The translations under genes were made by a program, and so were the position numbers. The notes beneath the pieces are model-generated. The model worked only from the letters and a program-made list of their open reading frames with translations, was not told where the DNA came from and did no database searches. 64,000 nt of DNA from Fuerstiella sp. (lineage in GTDB: Bacteria; Planctomycetota; Planctomycetia; Planctomycetales; Planctomycetaceae): NCBI GenBank assembly GCA_029247265.1, contig JAQWLN010000244.1, positions 1 to 64,000 of the forward strand. The letters are read 5' to 3'. This document shows positions 27,301 through 35,299 of this stretch, one piece after another. Each line of letters starts with the position of its first letter. Position 1 is the stretch's first letter.

Positions 27301-27877
27301 GTGGACCCATATCGGACTGAATGGCGCCAATCGTCATCCCCAGGTTGATATGAATCGGCCCCATCCATTCCATGTCACGACGTGCCAGATAGTCGTTGAC
27401 GGTAATGACGTGAACCTTGCCGGCAATCGCATTCAGAAACGTCGGCAGAGTGGCAACCAGCGTCTTGCCTTCTCCGGTCACCATTTCAGAGATCATGCCG
27501 TTGTGCAGAATCCACCCGCCAACCAACTGCACGTCGTAGTGACGCATCTTCAGAAAACGTCGTCCCGATTCGCGCACGGCTGCGAAGGCATCCGGCAGTA
27601 GATCTTCAACCGTTTCACCCGCAGCCAGACGGCCACGAAAGACCTGAGTCGTCTGCAGAAGCTCGTCGTTGGATTTGGCTTGCCACTCGGGCTCGAGGCC
27701 GTTGATTCGGTCAATCAGCGAACCGGGCGTGATGGTGACCTTGCCGTGCTTGTCACATACGAATCCGATCTTCTTGATCCGGTTCTCGTTTGAGGAACCG
27801 AAAATCGAAGTGATGCCCCGCTCAATCTTCCCAGTCGCTGAGGTGAAGAAGTCACCGACTCTATCCAGCAATTCCAT
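24332..27877 (-). CDS. secA: Preprotein translocase subunit SecA, extended form
   Basis: ATPase motor of Sec export. Walker A is VTGEGKTLV (about 133-141), Walker B region VVDEIDNILIDEARTPLIISG (trimmed: VDEIDNILIDEART), motif VI region GRSGRQGDPGSSRFF at 598-612. The C-terminus carries a SEC-C zinc finger, CPCGSGKKYKKCCGK, for SecB or ribosome contact. At 1181 residues it is about 280 longer than E. coli SecA. The excess sits at roughly 700-1035, within the helical scaffold/wing part, and contains five degenerate repeats each centred on Trp-Ala (W729, W798, W856, W925, W997). It heads a secA-waaA unit. Confidence 0.96.
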   Translation of the reverse strand: MELLDRVGDFFTSATGKIERGITSIFGSSNENRIKKIGFVCDKHGKVTITPGSLIDRINGLEPEWQAKSNDELLQTTQVFRGRLAAGETVEDLLPDAFAAVRESGRRFLKMRHYDVQLVGGWILHNGMISEMVTGEGKTLVATLPTFLNAIAGKVHVITVNDYLARRDMEWMGPIHINLGMTIGAIQSDMGPQERQQHYACDITYGTSNQFGFDYLRDNMKPTKELQVQGPLDYAVVDEIDNILIDEARTPLIISGPAHDNLEKYPKANTISRQLRPDVDFEVKEKEHTCHLTEEGTRRAEELAGVDSFYTAGNMEWPHLIDNSLKAHHLYKKDVHYVVERGEVVIVDENTGRKMEGRQWSDGLHQAVEAKEGMKIKAESQTLATITLQNYFKLYGKLAGMTGTAMTEAEEFWKIYQLDVMAVPTNRIMQRINHPDNIYGTDKEKWNAVVLEIQEVNETGRPILVGTTSIETSELVSRKLVKRGIKHDVLNAKQHEREAEIVAQAGRRGAVTIATNMAGRGTDIILGGNPEHSAWEELKAKYESRLEVPKSEWDELTDQIAERGGMKVEAKEIQELGGLHVVGTERHDSRRIDLQLRGRSGRQGDPGSSRFFISLDDKLMRLFAGDFVKRVMQWAGLEDGEPIISPMVTRKVEGAQKKIEERHFDQRKNLLEYDEVMDEQRKRTYSYRQNILDGADCRDLLVGMMDDQIDHWLGHFLDSDYRNETIVEWAGQKLHLELETKQLRGYDRKQLEDYLRDEAERQYDGVIFEQLEVHLPEEGGEEDEDITRQWNWVALKKWANVYFGLNLHDRDLPKIDRADLQIHLLEMARGFIGRWDLTLLDEFLDADFERKSLCGWAQHHFTLNITVKDLEGKEQSDIEAYLKELVRTRYDEKEVTFPVNVGLSSFLTGDGSQGEKYNREKLCRWASSRFKREFAPEQFASMSTQQILDLLIDTSRVYLKSRPDTRQVEARLLELLPDSDNVATRVTEDQAKQVAEWADQEIQWTVDQEKLYSMRPSEARTRFLQGVDHAYRPELRQTERSVLLEIVDTAWKDHLYYMGHLRQGIGFVGYAQKDPKTEYKREGRKAFLSMWERIDEQVTQAIFRIEQESPAFVGSLWKVTATEQDVAPPIDEAVDQHQTSGAEPGEENKAVDPIVNASPKVGRNDPCPCGSGKKYKKCCGK

Positions 27878-28453
27878 GTCCTAAGTCTGTCCTGAAAAAA
27901 AACGAATAATCGCAGCGATGCATTGTCTGAGGTCGCACTGCAATTTCTGCAGACGGCCGCTGGGCCAGCTGTCAGACAGTCTGCCTGACCGGCTCGGCAA
28001 TCGGTCTCTGACACCACGTAAAATTGTCGTAACCTCTTTAGCCACAAGTGTATTAGAACAAGCGAAACACGGTCAATGCAGACCGGAGGCCCGTTCCCAC
28101 ACTCTGACAGGGCAACTTACGTACCCGAGAATCGCCGCACTGCCGATATTATCAACGGTTTTTCCGAAACGAGAGCCCCGCGCGACAGGAATTGCGTAGA
28201 TAATGACCGATCACAATTCGTCGAATTCATGTGCGTCATCGAGACGGGACGTAATGCGCACGGCGATTCCCCTAACGAACCGTCAATGTCAGATGCGATA
28301 TCCCAGCTGATCAGGACGCGTTTTTCCAGAACGAGTCGGACCTGAATTCGACATAAAGATCTAAAGAATCGGGCTGCCTGCGCAGGCATGGCAGAGCATG
28401 TCATCGGCAGGCCGATGTATCATTCAACAGTTCGACCAACCGGAAGGATCAAG
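27878..28453. other. Divergent intergenic region
   Basis: About 575 bp between secA (minus) and the molybdopterin oxidoreductase (plus). It must carry the secA promoter. An A8 run lies at 27893-27900. A frame continuing upstream of 28454 adds 22 unlikely residues to the oxidoreductase. No other gene is recognised. Confidence 0.45.
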
Positions 28454-29137
28454 ATGTACAGCCCGCAGACAGATCCCAAGTACCAGGCAGAGGATGTTCC
28501 CAGCCGTGAACAACTGCCGGACAATACGATTATCTCGCCCGACACCATGCGTACAGATCGCCTTCCGGATGGGCAGCATCGTACTCGCAAGTGGCCCGTA
28601 CTACATGCTGGTGCCGTGCCGAAATTGGCTGCGGAAGAATGGCAACTGACGATCGACGGATTAGTGGACACGCCGGTGACCTACTCACTGACCGATTTTC
28701 AGCGGTTCCCACGAAAAAAAGTGTACTCAGATTTCCACTGCGTCACTGCCTGGTCACGTCTTGGTAACCTCTGGGAAGGCGTCTCAGTTGCCCAGCTACT
28801 GGACGCAGCCGGCTTTCAGCAGGCCAGCCGATTCGCCGTCATCGAAGGTTACGATGAGGGCTGGACCACAAACCTGCCGCTGTCTGAACTTATGCACGAC
28901 GACGTGCTGCTGGCGGACCAACACGACGGCACCCCCATTAACAGCGACCACGGTGGCCCGGTACGACTGATCGTGCCTCGACTGTTCGCATGGAAGAGCG
29001 CCAAATGGGTCAAGCGAATTACGTTGAGCTCTGACAACATTCCCGGCTATTGGGAGCAACTGGGATACCATAACCTGGGAGATCCATGGAAAAATCAGCG
29101 TTACAGAGACGATCCGGCGTGGAACGCCGCGAAATGA
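28454..29137 (+). CDS. Sulfite oxidase-like molybdopterin oxidoreductase
   Basis: A soluble, cytoplasmic single-domain protein of the bacterial/archaeal sulfite oxidase-like Moco family. The Moco-binding Cys is in YSDFHCVTAWSRLGNLWEG (trimmed: FHCVTAWS), and the C-terminal dimer contact region has GPVRLIVPRLFAWKSAKWVKRI-type residues (RLFAWKSAKW seen). GGAAGGATCAAG immediately upstream makes the ATG at 28454 the best start, giving 227 residues. No haem domain or signal is present, unlike true sulfite dehydrogenases or MsrP. Its electron partner and substrate are unknown. Confidence 0.85.
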   Translation: MYSPQTDPKYQAEDVPSREQLPDNTIISPDTMRTDRLPDGQHRTRKWPVLHAGAVPKLAAEEWQLTIDGLVDTPVTYSLTDFQRFPRKKVYSDFHCVTAWSRLGNLWEGVSVAQLLDAAGFQQASRFAVIEGYDEGWTTNLPLSELMHDDVLLADQHDGTPINSDHGGPVRLIVPRLFAWKSAKWVKRITLSSDNIPGYWEQLGYHNLGDPWKNQRYRDDPAWNAAK

Positions 29138-29283
29138 CTATCAGAAAACCGCTCATCGGATATCAAGTGACTGTGATTGGTGCTAAACTGCAGGTGTGAT
29201 TTTTTCCGCCACGGGGCGGGGAAGTGATCAGCCAGGCCGCCAGAGAGGTTTGTTCGGGCTTCCACCATTCGGAGGACTTCGTC

Positions 29284-29745
29284 ATGCGATGTCCGTTCTG
29301 CAAACACGACGAAACCAAAGTCATCGATTCGCGAAACAGTCAGGATTTTTCAATCCGACGCCGCCGCGAATGTCTGGAATGCAGCCGCCGATTCACGACA
29401 TATGAACGGATTGAAGAATCACCGATCAAGGTGATTAAGAAGGATGGATCCCGTGTTCCATTCGACCGAAACCGGATACGAGCCGGCATCGAAAAGGCCT
29501 GCTACAAACGACCAGTCAGCAACGAACAGATCGACCAGGTTGTCTCCGAGGTCGAAGCCGCAATTTATGAAGACGGGCTGCGCGAACTTCCGTCCCGACA
29601 AATTGGCGAATTAGTCTTCAGCGCACTGCGTGACCTGGACAAAGTGGCCTTTGTACGATTCGCATCGGTGTATCGTGAATTTCAGGACGTCAATGACTTC
29701 GTGGACGAGTTGCAGCCGATCCTGAACGACCTTGACCAGAAGTAA
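29284..29745 (+). CDS. nrdR: Transcriptional repressor NrdR
   Basis: Zinc-ribbon/ATP-cone regulator that represses ribonucleotide reductase genes according to dATP/ATP level. The zinc ribbon is [17 protein letters not shown]...[13 protein letters not shown], followed by the ATP-cone ([24 protein letters not shown], trimmed: [13 protein letters not shown]). From the ATG at 29284 it has 153 residues, the family norm; GGAGGA lies nine bases upstream, so the longer frame from 29224 is rejected. It sits immediately before the broken comEC gene. No nrd reductase gene lies in the window. Confidence 0.95.
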   Translation: MRCPFCKHDETKVIDSRNSQDFSIRRRRECLECSRRFTTYERIEESPIKVIKKDGSRVPFDRNRIRAGIEKACYKRPVSNEQIDQVVSEVEAAIYEDGLRELPSRQIGELVFSALRDLDKVAFVRFASVYREFQDVNDFVDELQPILNDLDQK

Positions 29746-29769
29746 TCCCTTGTCGAGGCTGCGGAAGCC

Positions 29770-32314
29770 GTGCTCGCCAGAAACCCTGAAACAGACTGCG
29801 GCACCAGAATCGGTCAGGACAATGCCTGCGGCCCGGCACATGCTGGAACACTGAAACGAAGCTCTTCTCTCGCTACGGCATTTGCCCGGCCAGGACTGCC
29901 CCTCAGTGCATGGACGGCAACAGCTCTGGTCGGCGGAATTGCCCTTGGGTCGGTCGTACCACCTGCCCCATTGTACTTCCTTGCGGCGGCTCCGATATGC
30001 CTCGGCGCTGCCAACCTTCTCAGACGACGACGCCTCCGCTGGGGTTGTGTGTTCTGCGTGCTGGCGGCGATTGTCGTTCTCGGAGCGACGCGGTGGCAGC
30101 TGTATCAGACTCCGTCTGCGCGAACATCCCTGAAGAACATTTGCGGTGACGGCCCCGCGATTCTGACGCTGACCGGGCACATCGCATCTGTTCCCTGTCT
30201 TCATGTTCGCCCTTCATCAAAGATTGCGCCACGACTTTTCGGATCTGCGGAACAGTCGCGGTTCCTGGTGTCGGCGCTGTCCGTGATGAGTCCTGTTGGT
30301 CAGCGTCACGCTGAAGGCAGCTACCAGGTCTACGTGGATGGCGACGCAACAGGAACACTTCACATTGGTGACAAGGTAACTCTCACCGGCCGCTGGGACT
30401 GGCCGGATACACCTGGCAATCCCGGAGAATTCAATTTTGAACAATTCCTGAACAGACGCCGGGGTTCCGGCCTGCTCTTTGTGAATCACCCTGCCGCCAT
30501 TCGTGTGGTCGAATCGTGCAGCCAATGGTCGCCAGGCTATTGGGTCAGCGAACTGCGCCGGGAAACACGATCGGTCCTGGTCACATCCCTACCGGAACAC
30601 GTCCCTACCGGAACACGTCCAGGGAATGGCGATCGCCCTGTTACTGGGTAATCGCAATCAGCTGCCGTCCGAAACAGCGGATGCATTCGTTGCCAGCGGC
30701 ACAATGCATCTACTGGCGATCTCCGGATTGCACGTTGGAATCCTGTGTGCATTTCTGCTCAGCATCTGTCATCTCCTGATCATTCGCCGCAATCAGGCGT
30801 TGCTGCTGACTGCAGCGGTGTGCATCGTTTATGCCATGATCACCGACCTGCGCCCGTCGGTGCTTCGTGCCACCGTATTCTTTGTGATCGCTCAATTCAC
30901 GCGCCGCAATCAAAGTGTCGCCGGCCTGCTGTCCGCGACGGTTATCATCATGGTCATCGCTCAGCCGCACCTGGTATTCGATACGGGAGCCTGGCTGTCA
31001 TTTCTATCCGTTGCAGCTCTTGGCTGGGTGTCCAGGCGTGCCGTCAGGGACAGCCAGCCTCAGGACGTGCCGGCAGACGCTGTGAACATTCGTGCAAGGC
31101 TACGCGACATGCTCAGCAACGTGTGGACGCGGCTGGCCCTTCGCTGGCGCCAGATGCTGTCGATACTGGGGCTCACGACCCCCCTGGTGGCTGCGACGTT
31201 TCATGTCATTTCGCCCGCCGGTGTGCTGGTCAACGTGCTGTTAATCCCGTTGACCGGATTAACACTCTGCGTCGGCTTCGTGCTTCTGGCTGCCAGCATG
31301 TTCCACCCGGCCCTTGCCCAGATCGTGGGGTTTTGCTTCTCATCACTGCTCGCCACGATCACCCGGATTGTCGAAGTGACATCCAGCCTGAATCTGAGTC
31401 ACGCTTATCTCGCAGACATACCGAGCTGATTCCTGGTCGTTTACTACGTGCTGGTCCCCGCAATTCTTCTGATACGCTGGCGACCGTTGAAACGAATCGC
31501 TGTTCTGTGCCTGTACGGTGCGATCCTGGCAGCATTCAGGACTGCGACTCAACCAGTCCCGCCCTGCGACTTACGTTGTACAGTGCTGGACGTAGGCCAC
31601 GGCAGTGCGGCCGTTCTGGAGTTTCCCAGTGGCGAGGTCATTCTGGTTGATGGCGGTTCAATGAATCGAGGCGAACGTGCGGGAGACGTCATCTGCCGTT
31701 TTCTGTGGAGTCGAGGCTACCGTCGTCTTAACGCTGTCTTCATCTCCCACGCCGACGCTGATCACTACAATGCCGTGCCCACCGTGCTAAACCGAATACC
31801 GGTGTCGGAGATCCTCACATCGCGAGAATTCGTAAACTCAGATTCGGCATCAGTCCAGTCAGTGATTCAACTGGCGGACGCCGCAGGCACGCCAGTGCGC
31901 ATACTGAGCAGCGGTGACTGGGCGCAAATGGGTAGATCCCTCGTGCGGTGTCTTCAGCGTGATCTTCAGAAGCTCCCGATCGATGCCGACGACAACGAGA
32001 AATCACTGATTGTCATCGCCGAGCATGCCGGACGACGCATCGTTCTGCCTGGAGATCTGGAAGGAAGAGGGAGCCAGAACGTATTCCATAGTGTAGGCCC
32101 GGCTGATGTTCTGGTCAGTCCCCATCATGGGTCACCGACTGCCAACACCCCCGAACTCGCGGCACAACTGAGCCCGGACAGCCTAATTCTGAGTGCTCGA
32201 CGGCCAGCGAACGCCGACAGACTTCGAAAGGTGTTCGGCAATGCGGTGATTTATCACACCAGTGAAATTGGCGCCGTTTCCGTGTCGATCGCTCCCAACG
32301 GCCACCTGTCTTAA
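29770..32314 (+). pseudogene. comEC: comEC/rec2 DNA-uptake channel gene, broken by two lesions
   Basis: ComEC carries single-stranded DNA across the inner membrane in competence. All parts are present but in three open segments: 29770-30651 (N-terminal membrane/DUF4131 part), 30503-31429 (competence domain with MHLLAISGLHVGIL) and 31448-32314 (metallo-beta-lactamase part with LDVGHGSA, VDGGS and SHADADHYNA). Lesion 1: a 16-bp unit (TCCCTACCGGAACACG) is present twice at 30586-30617, shifting the frame by one. With one copy removed, SLPEH continues directly into VQGMAIALLLGNR. Lesion 2: an in-frame TGA at 31427, between ADIPS and FLVVYY, where a TGG Trp codon would fit. The GTG at 29770 is the likely original start. 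Confidence 0.88.
30586..30617 (+). repeat. 16-bp tandem duplication inside comEC
   Basis: Two exact adjacent copies of TCCCTACCGGAACACG. Removing one copy restores the ComEC frame. The second copy is followed by TCC, so the slippage boundary is ambiguous by three bases. Confidence 0.95.
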
Positions 32315-32335
32315 ATCCCGTTTCGGGATCTTTAG
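32315..32335 (+). terminator. Short hairpin after comEC
   Basis: A 6-bp stem ATCCCG/CGGGAT with a TTT loop begins at the base after the comEC stop codon and is followed by CTTTAG. Weak T-tract. Confidence 0.4.
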
Positions 32336-32638
32336 CGACCCCCGGCATTGCGACACCGGCAGCTTCTGCAGGTTGCAACACAAAAACGAATCGCAAACGT
32401 GTGTCATGTCAGTACAGATTCGGCAGGAAATGCAGCGAAGCACCAGTCCATTGTTGATCGATGAAAAAATACACACGGCAATGGGGAAATAATCTGAAAG
32501 GGGCGTAGTCGCCATCATTCGGCAAACGTAAAAAACATCTCCCACCGGCAATCTGAAGCCACATCCCAATCTCCGTCTCGGAGCGTCCAGCGTTTCGCAG
32601 GCGTCCGGTCTGACACAGCTCTCTACGGGCCCATCCCC
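32336..32638. other. Intergenic gap of about 300 bp
   Basis: Between the comEC pseudogene and the OmpA-like gene. No recognisable gene in either strand. It should hold the promoter of the OmpA-like gene, but no convincing element was identified. Confidence 0.4.
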
Positions 32639-33460
32639 ATGCCCTTACAAAACCAAACTCTGTCAATTCTGATTCTGACAACCGTGTCCTGTATTTCCAC
32701 CGGATGTTGCTGTCTGCCCGGTCATCGTGCAGCACAGGAACATCTCGCCGCCAGTCAGTTGCGGTCTCAGGAACTGTTCGCAGAAAACGAAAACCTGCTG
32801 ATGGCGCGAGACAGTCTTGCTCAGACAGCGGCCGGTCTCGAGCTGAACAGTCAGATGTTGACACAACAGCTTGAACAGAACAGAAGCCAGTTAGCGACGG
32901 CAAATTCCCGCGTCGACAATCTTCTGGCAGAGCGTTCACAGCTCAAGGACCGATATGTTGCCCGTCTGGCTGATGCGTCAGGCGGTCCATTGTCGATTGG
33001 CGGCAGCAGCGTGCCAGGGTTCAACTATGACCCACTGACAGGGCTGAACAAGTTTCCCGAAGACGTCCTGTTTGATCTCGGTAGCGCAGAGCTCCGGGCT
33101 GAGGCGAATCCGGTGTTGAAGGAGTTTGTGAACCAGGTCAATTCCGGCGGTGCAGTCGGAATGCGGGTGTTGGTGGTCGGACATACAGACGATCAGCGTA
33201 TCGCGGTCGGAGGCAGTACTGCAGCCAGGCATCCGACGAACTGGCATTTGTCCACCGATCGCGCAGACCAGGTTATTTCGGAGCTGGAAATCCTGGGTAT
33301 CTCGTCAGAACGAATGGCCGCGATGGGCTACAGCAAGTTCCAGCCGCTTGAAACATCCATCGACGAATCCTCCCGCCAGCGAAACCGCCGCGTCGAACTT
33401 TATATTGTTCCGGAATCGACAAACGTCGCAGCCTGGGATCCCGTACGGTCTCTGAACTGA
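32639..33460 (+). CDS. OmpA-family peptidoglycan-binding lipoprotein
   Basis: Envelope protein expected to tether the outer membrane to the cell wall. A signal (about 1-22) leads to a Cys-rich junction, STGCCCLPG, consistent with a lipobox. Residues about 30-110 are a coiled coil (QELFAENENLLMARDSL onward). Residues about 140-265 form an OmpA C-like domain with the hallmarks VLFDLGSAELR, VVGHTDDQRI and RQRNRRVELYI. No N-terminal beta-barrel is present, so it resembles Pal or a MotB-type coiled-coil OmpA protein rather than OmpA itself. It is convergent with the lipoprotein gene that ends at the next base. Confidence 0.86.
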   Translation: MPLQNQTLSILILTTVSCISTGCCCLPGHRAAQEHLAASQLRSQELFAENENLLMARDSLAQTAAGLELNSQMLTQQLEQNRSQLATANSRVDNLLAERSQLKDRYVARLADASGGPLSIGGSSVPGFNYDPLTGLNKFPEDVLFDLGSAELRAEANPVLKEFVNQVNSGGAVGMRVLVVGHTDDQRIAVGGSTAARHPTNWHLSTDRADQVISELEILGISSERMAAMGYSKFQPLETSIDESSRQRNRRVELYIVPESTNVAAWDPVRSLN

Positions 33461-33946
33461 TTACGCGTCGTCAAACGAGACAATCAGGGTTGCGGGATTC
33501 TCATTCGGAACAGACACAGACACGGCATTCTTTGCCGTCGGAGACCGGCGGGTTTTCTGCCCGGAATTCGCAGCGGACGCCCGGGCACGAGCCGACGGCA
33601 TTTCTCGTCCGGTGTTTGTGAGCTGATCATCGATGTTTGTACCGGCGACACTGGATCGAAAACTGGCACTGTAACTGCCGGGAACGGGCCCGCTGGCTGC
33701 CGGCAGAGAACCAGCACCATCCTCGATAACGACACGAATCAGAGGACTCCGGACCCCGCGTTCCGGCTTCAGCACCAATGTTCCGGACTCCGGAACTTCG
33801 CCTCCCACTTGTATCGTTACGTCGATCGCAACGCGCCCGTCGAGAGCTTCTTCTGTGCCGCACCCAGCGACAAACAGACACACAATCGAACCGGCCAGCG
33901 TCATCACATCTGCAGCGACAGGAAATGGCCTCTGATGTATCTTCAT
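33461..33946 (-). CDS. Small lipoprotein paired with DUF1559 gene
   Basis: A 161-residue predicted lipoprotein with signal and lipobox (IVCLFVAGC, about residues 15-23) and a beta-rich body (VTIQVGGEVPESGTLVLKPE) typical of the small transthyretin-like/carboxypeptidase-regulatory-like lipoproteins that accompany DUF1559 genes in planctomycetes. The ATG at 33946 gives a normal signal peptide; a longer frame begins 18 codons upstream. It lies 69 bp downstream of the DUF1559 gene on the same strand and is probably co-transcribed. Function unknown; association with pseudopilin-like surface fibres is a possibility only. Confidence 0.72.
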   Translation of the reverse strand: MKIHQRPFPVAADVMTLAGSIVCLFVAGCGTEEALDGRVAIDVTIQVGGEVPESGTLVLKPERGVRSPLIRVVIEDGAGSLPAASGPVPGSYSASFRSSVAGTNIDDQLTNTGREMPSARARASAANSGQKTRRSPTAKNAVSVSVPNENPATLIVSFDDA

Positions 33947-34015
33947 GAGTTTCCCGAACGTCGCTGGCGATCCTGAGGCGACCAGGTCACCCATCGGCAA
34001 CCTGAACCGACGGGC

Positions 34016-34960
34016 CTAAAACTCGCCAACAACTTCTCCATCGTTTCGTTGATGCAGGTAATCCATTGTATTGTAGTCGGTATTGTACGATACAAATCTG
34101 GTACTGCCATCGGCTGACAGAAACAGCCCACCGCCAGAATGGTAACTCCACCAGTGAAAGATGTCTTCACCGGCCGGGTCAGCCATGTTGTCGGGAGCGC
34201 GAAATCCGCCCACATAATCCAGGCCGCCGTTTACGGTTGAAAACTCCCAGTTGTCGTGAGTCAGCATCGTGTCGCCGTGTCCGCTGGGGCAGCCAAGCAG
34301 GCTGAAGTTCCACATTCCCCAGCCGCCGAATTTGGAAATCACTCCTCTTTCACCCGCTAGAAATGTGTTGGACGTCCCATCAGTGACGTCGCGAATGCGT
34401 ACGCCCCTGCGATTAAAGACGCCACTGGTCAGATCCGGCACGGGATTGCAATTATAGAAAAACTGATTTGAGGCCAGTCCGCGGTATCCACCGTTTCCCA
34501 GATAATTGGTCGTTCCCATTTCCTGATTAAACATGATTCTGGCGTCTGAGTTCGGGTCAGACGGACAGGCCAGGGCAGTCATGCTCTCTGACGAGACTGA
34601 ATCCGCATTGGACACGACGGTCGTGTCGGAGCCGTTGTAGATATTGGCCTGATCAAAGTACGGCAATAGATGAAAAATCCAGCTGCGTGCCGCATTGGCG
34701 TCTACAAGATTGTTCATCGGGTCAGCTTCCCAGATTGACGCAGGTGGAAAGATCCCGTGGACATCGTGGTAATTGTGCAGAGCAATTCCCAACTGCTTCA
34801 GGTTGTTGCGGCATTGAGTTCGCCGTGCCGCTTCGCGAGCCTGCTGCACCGCTGGCAGGAGCAGGGCAATCAGCACCCCAATGATGGCAATGACCACCAA
34901 CAGCTCGATCAGTGTGAATCCGGTGGACCTTCGGAATCGTATGGGCAAAATGAATTTCAT
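34016..34960 (-). CDS. DUF1559 pseudopilin-like protein
   Basis: A type II secretion/type IV pilin-like protein. The prepilin site [15 protein letters not shown] lies at residues 15-29, so the leader is 14-15 residues and the Glu at +5 is present. It is followed by [33 protein letters not shown], the DUF1559 hallmark (seen in part as [13 protein letters not shown]). The body contains [19 protein letters not shown] and the late [19 protein letters not shown]. Length 314 is typical. Followed by a small lipoprotein gene. DUF1559 genes occur in very large numbers in planctomycetes; their exact role is not established. Confidence 0.9.
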   Translation of the reverse strand: MKFILPIRFRRSTGFTLIELLVVIAIIGVLIALLLPAVQQAREAARRTQCRNNLKQLGIALHNYHDVHGIFPPASIWEADPMNNLVDANAARSWIFHLLPYFDQANIYNGSDTTVVSNADSVSSESMTALACPSDPNSDARIMFNQEMGTTNYLGNGGYRGLASNQFFYNCNPVPDLTSGVFNRRGVRIRDVTDGTSNTFLAGERGVISKFGGWGMWNFSLLGCPSGHGDTMLTHDNWEFSTVNGGLDYVGGFRAPDNMADPAGEDIFHWWSYHSGGGLFLSADGSTRFVSYNTDYNTMDYLHQRNDGEVVGEF

Positions 34961-35299
34961 CGTGGAACGTCAGTGGGTTGCAGAAGTTGCATCGCAGCGT
35001 GTCGCGGTACCATTCCGCTGCACCATCCGTCAATCATCCCTTGACACCTGCGCCTGCTCTCAAGCATATTGTATGCCACGCCGGACCAATCACCGACAAT
35101 TTGCTGCCGAAATCCATGTGGTACGGCAGTTGCGGTTGACCACGGGCGGAAATCGCCCCCTGCGGCGCACACATTTCCTCAAAGCAGTACACTGTGTTCG
35201 AAAATGCGACGGTGCAATGAGCGGGATTCCCGACCGGATTTCATGAATTGGCCATATTTATGCAGACTCCGTCGATCACCGCCACTGCTGAAGACTCGG
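34961..35299. other. Intergenic gap, 339 bp
   Basis: Lies between two minus-strand genes and should carry the promoter of the DUF1559 unit. A TTGACA at 35041 followed by CATATT after 18 bases reads on the plus strand, away from any plus-strand gene nearby. No gene recognised. Confidence 0.4.

Noticed and set aside
31427-31429. TGA in comEC read as recoded Trp or selenocysteine
   Set aside because: The same gene also has a frameshift, other genes use TGA as ordinary stop, and no SECIS-like hairpin was noticed.
30745-31650. Plus-strand frame of about 300 codons inside comEC
   Set aside because: Different frame from the ComEC sequence and lacking hydrophobic segments; shadow frame that also spans the TGA lesion.
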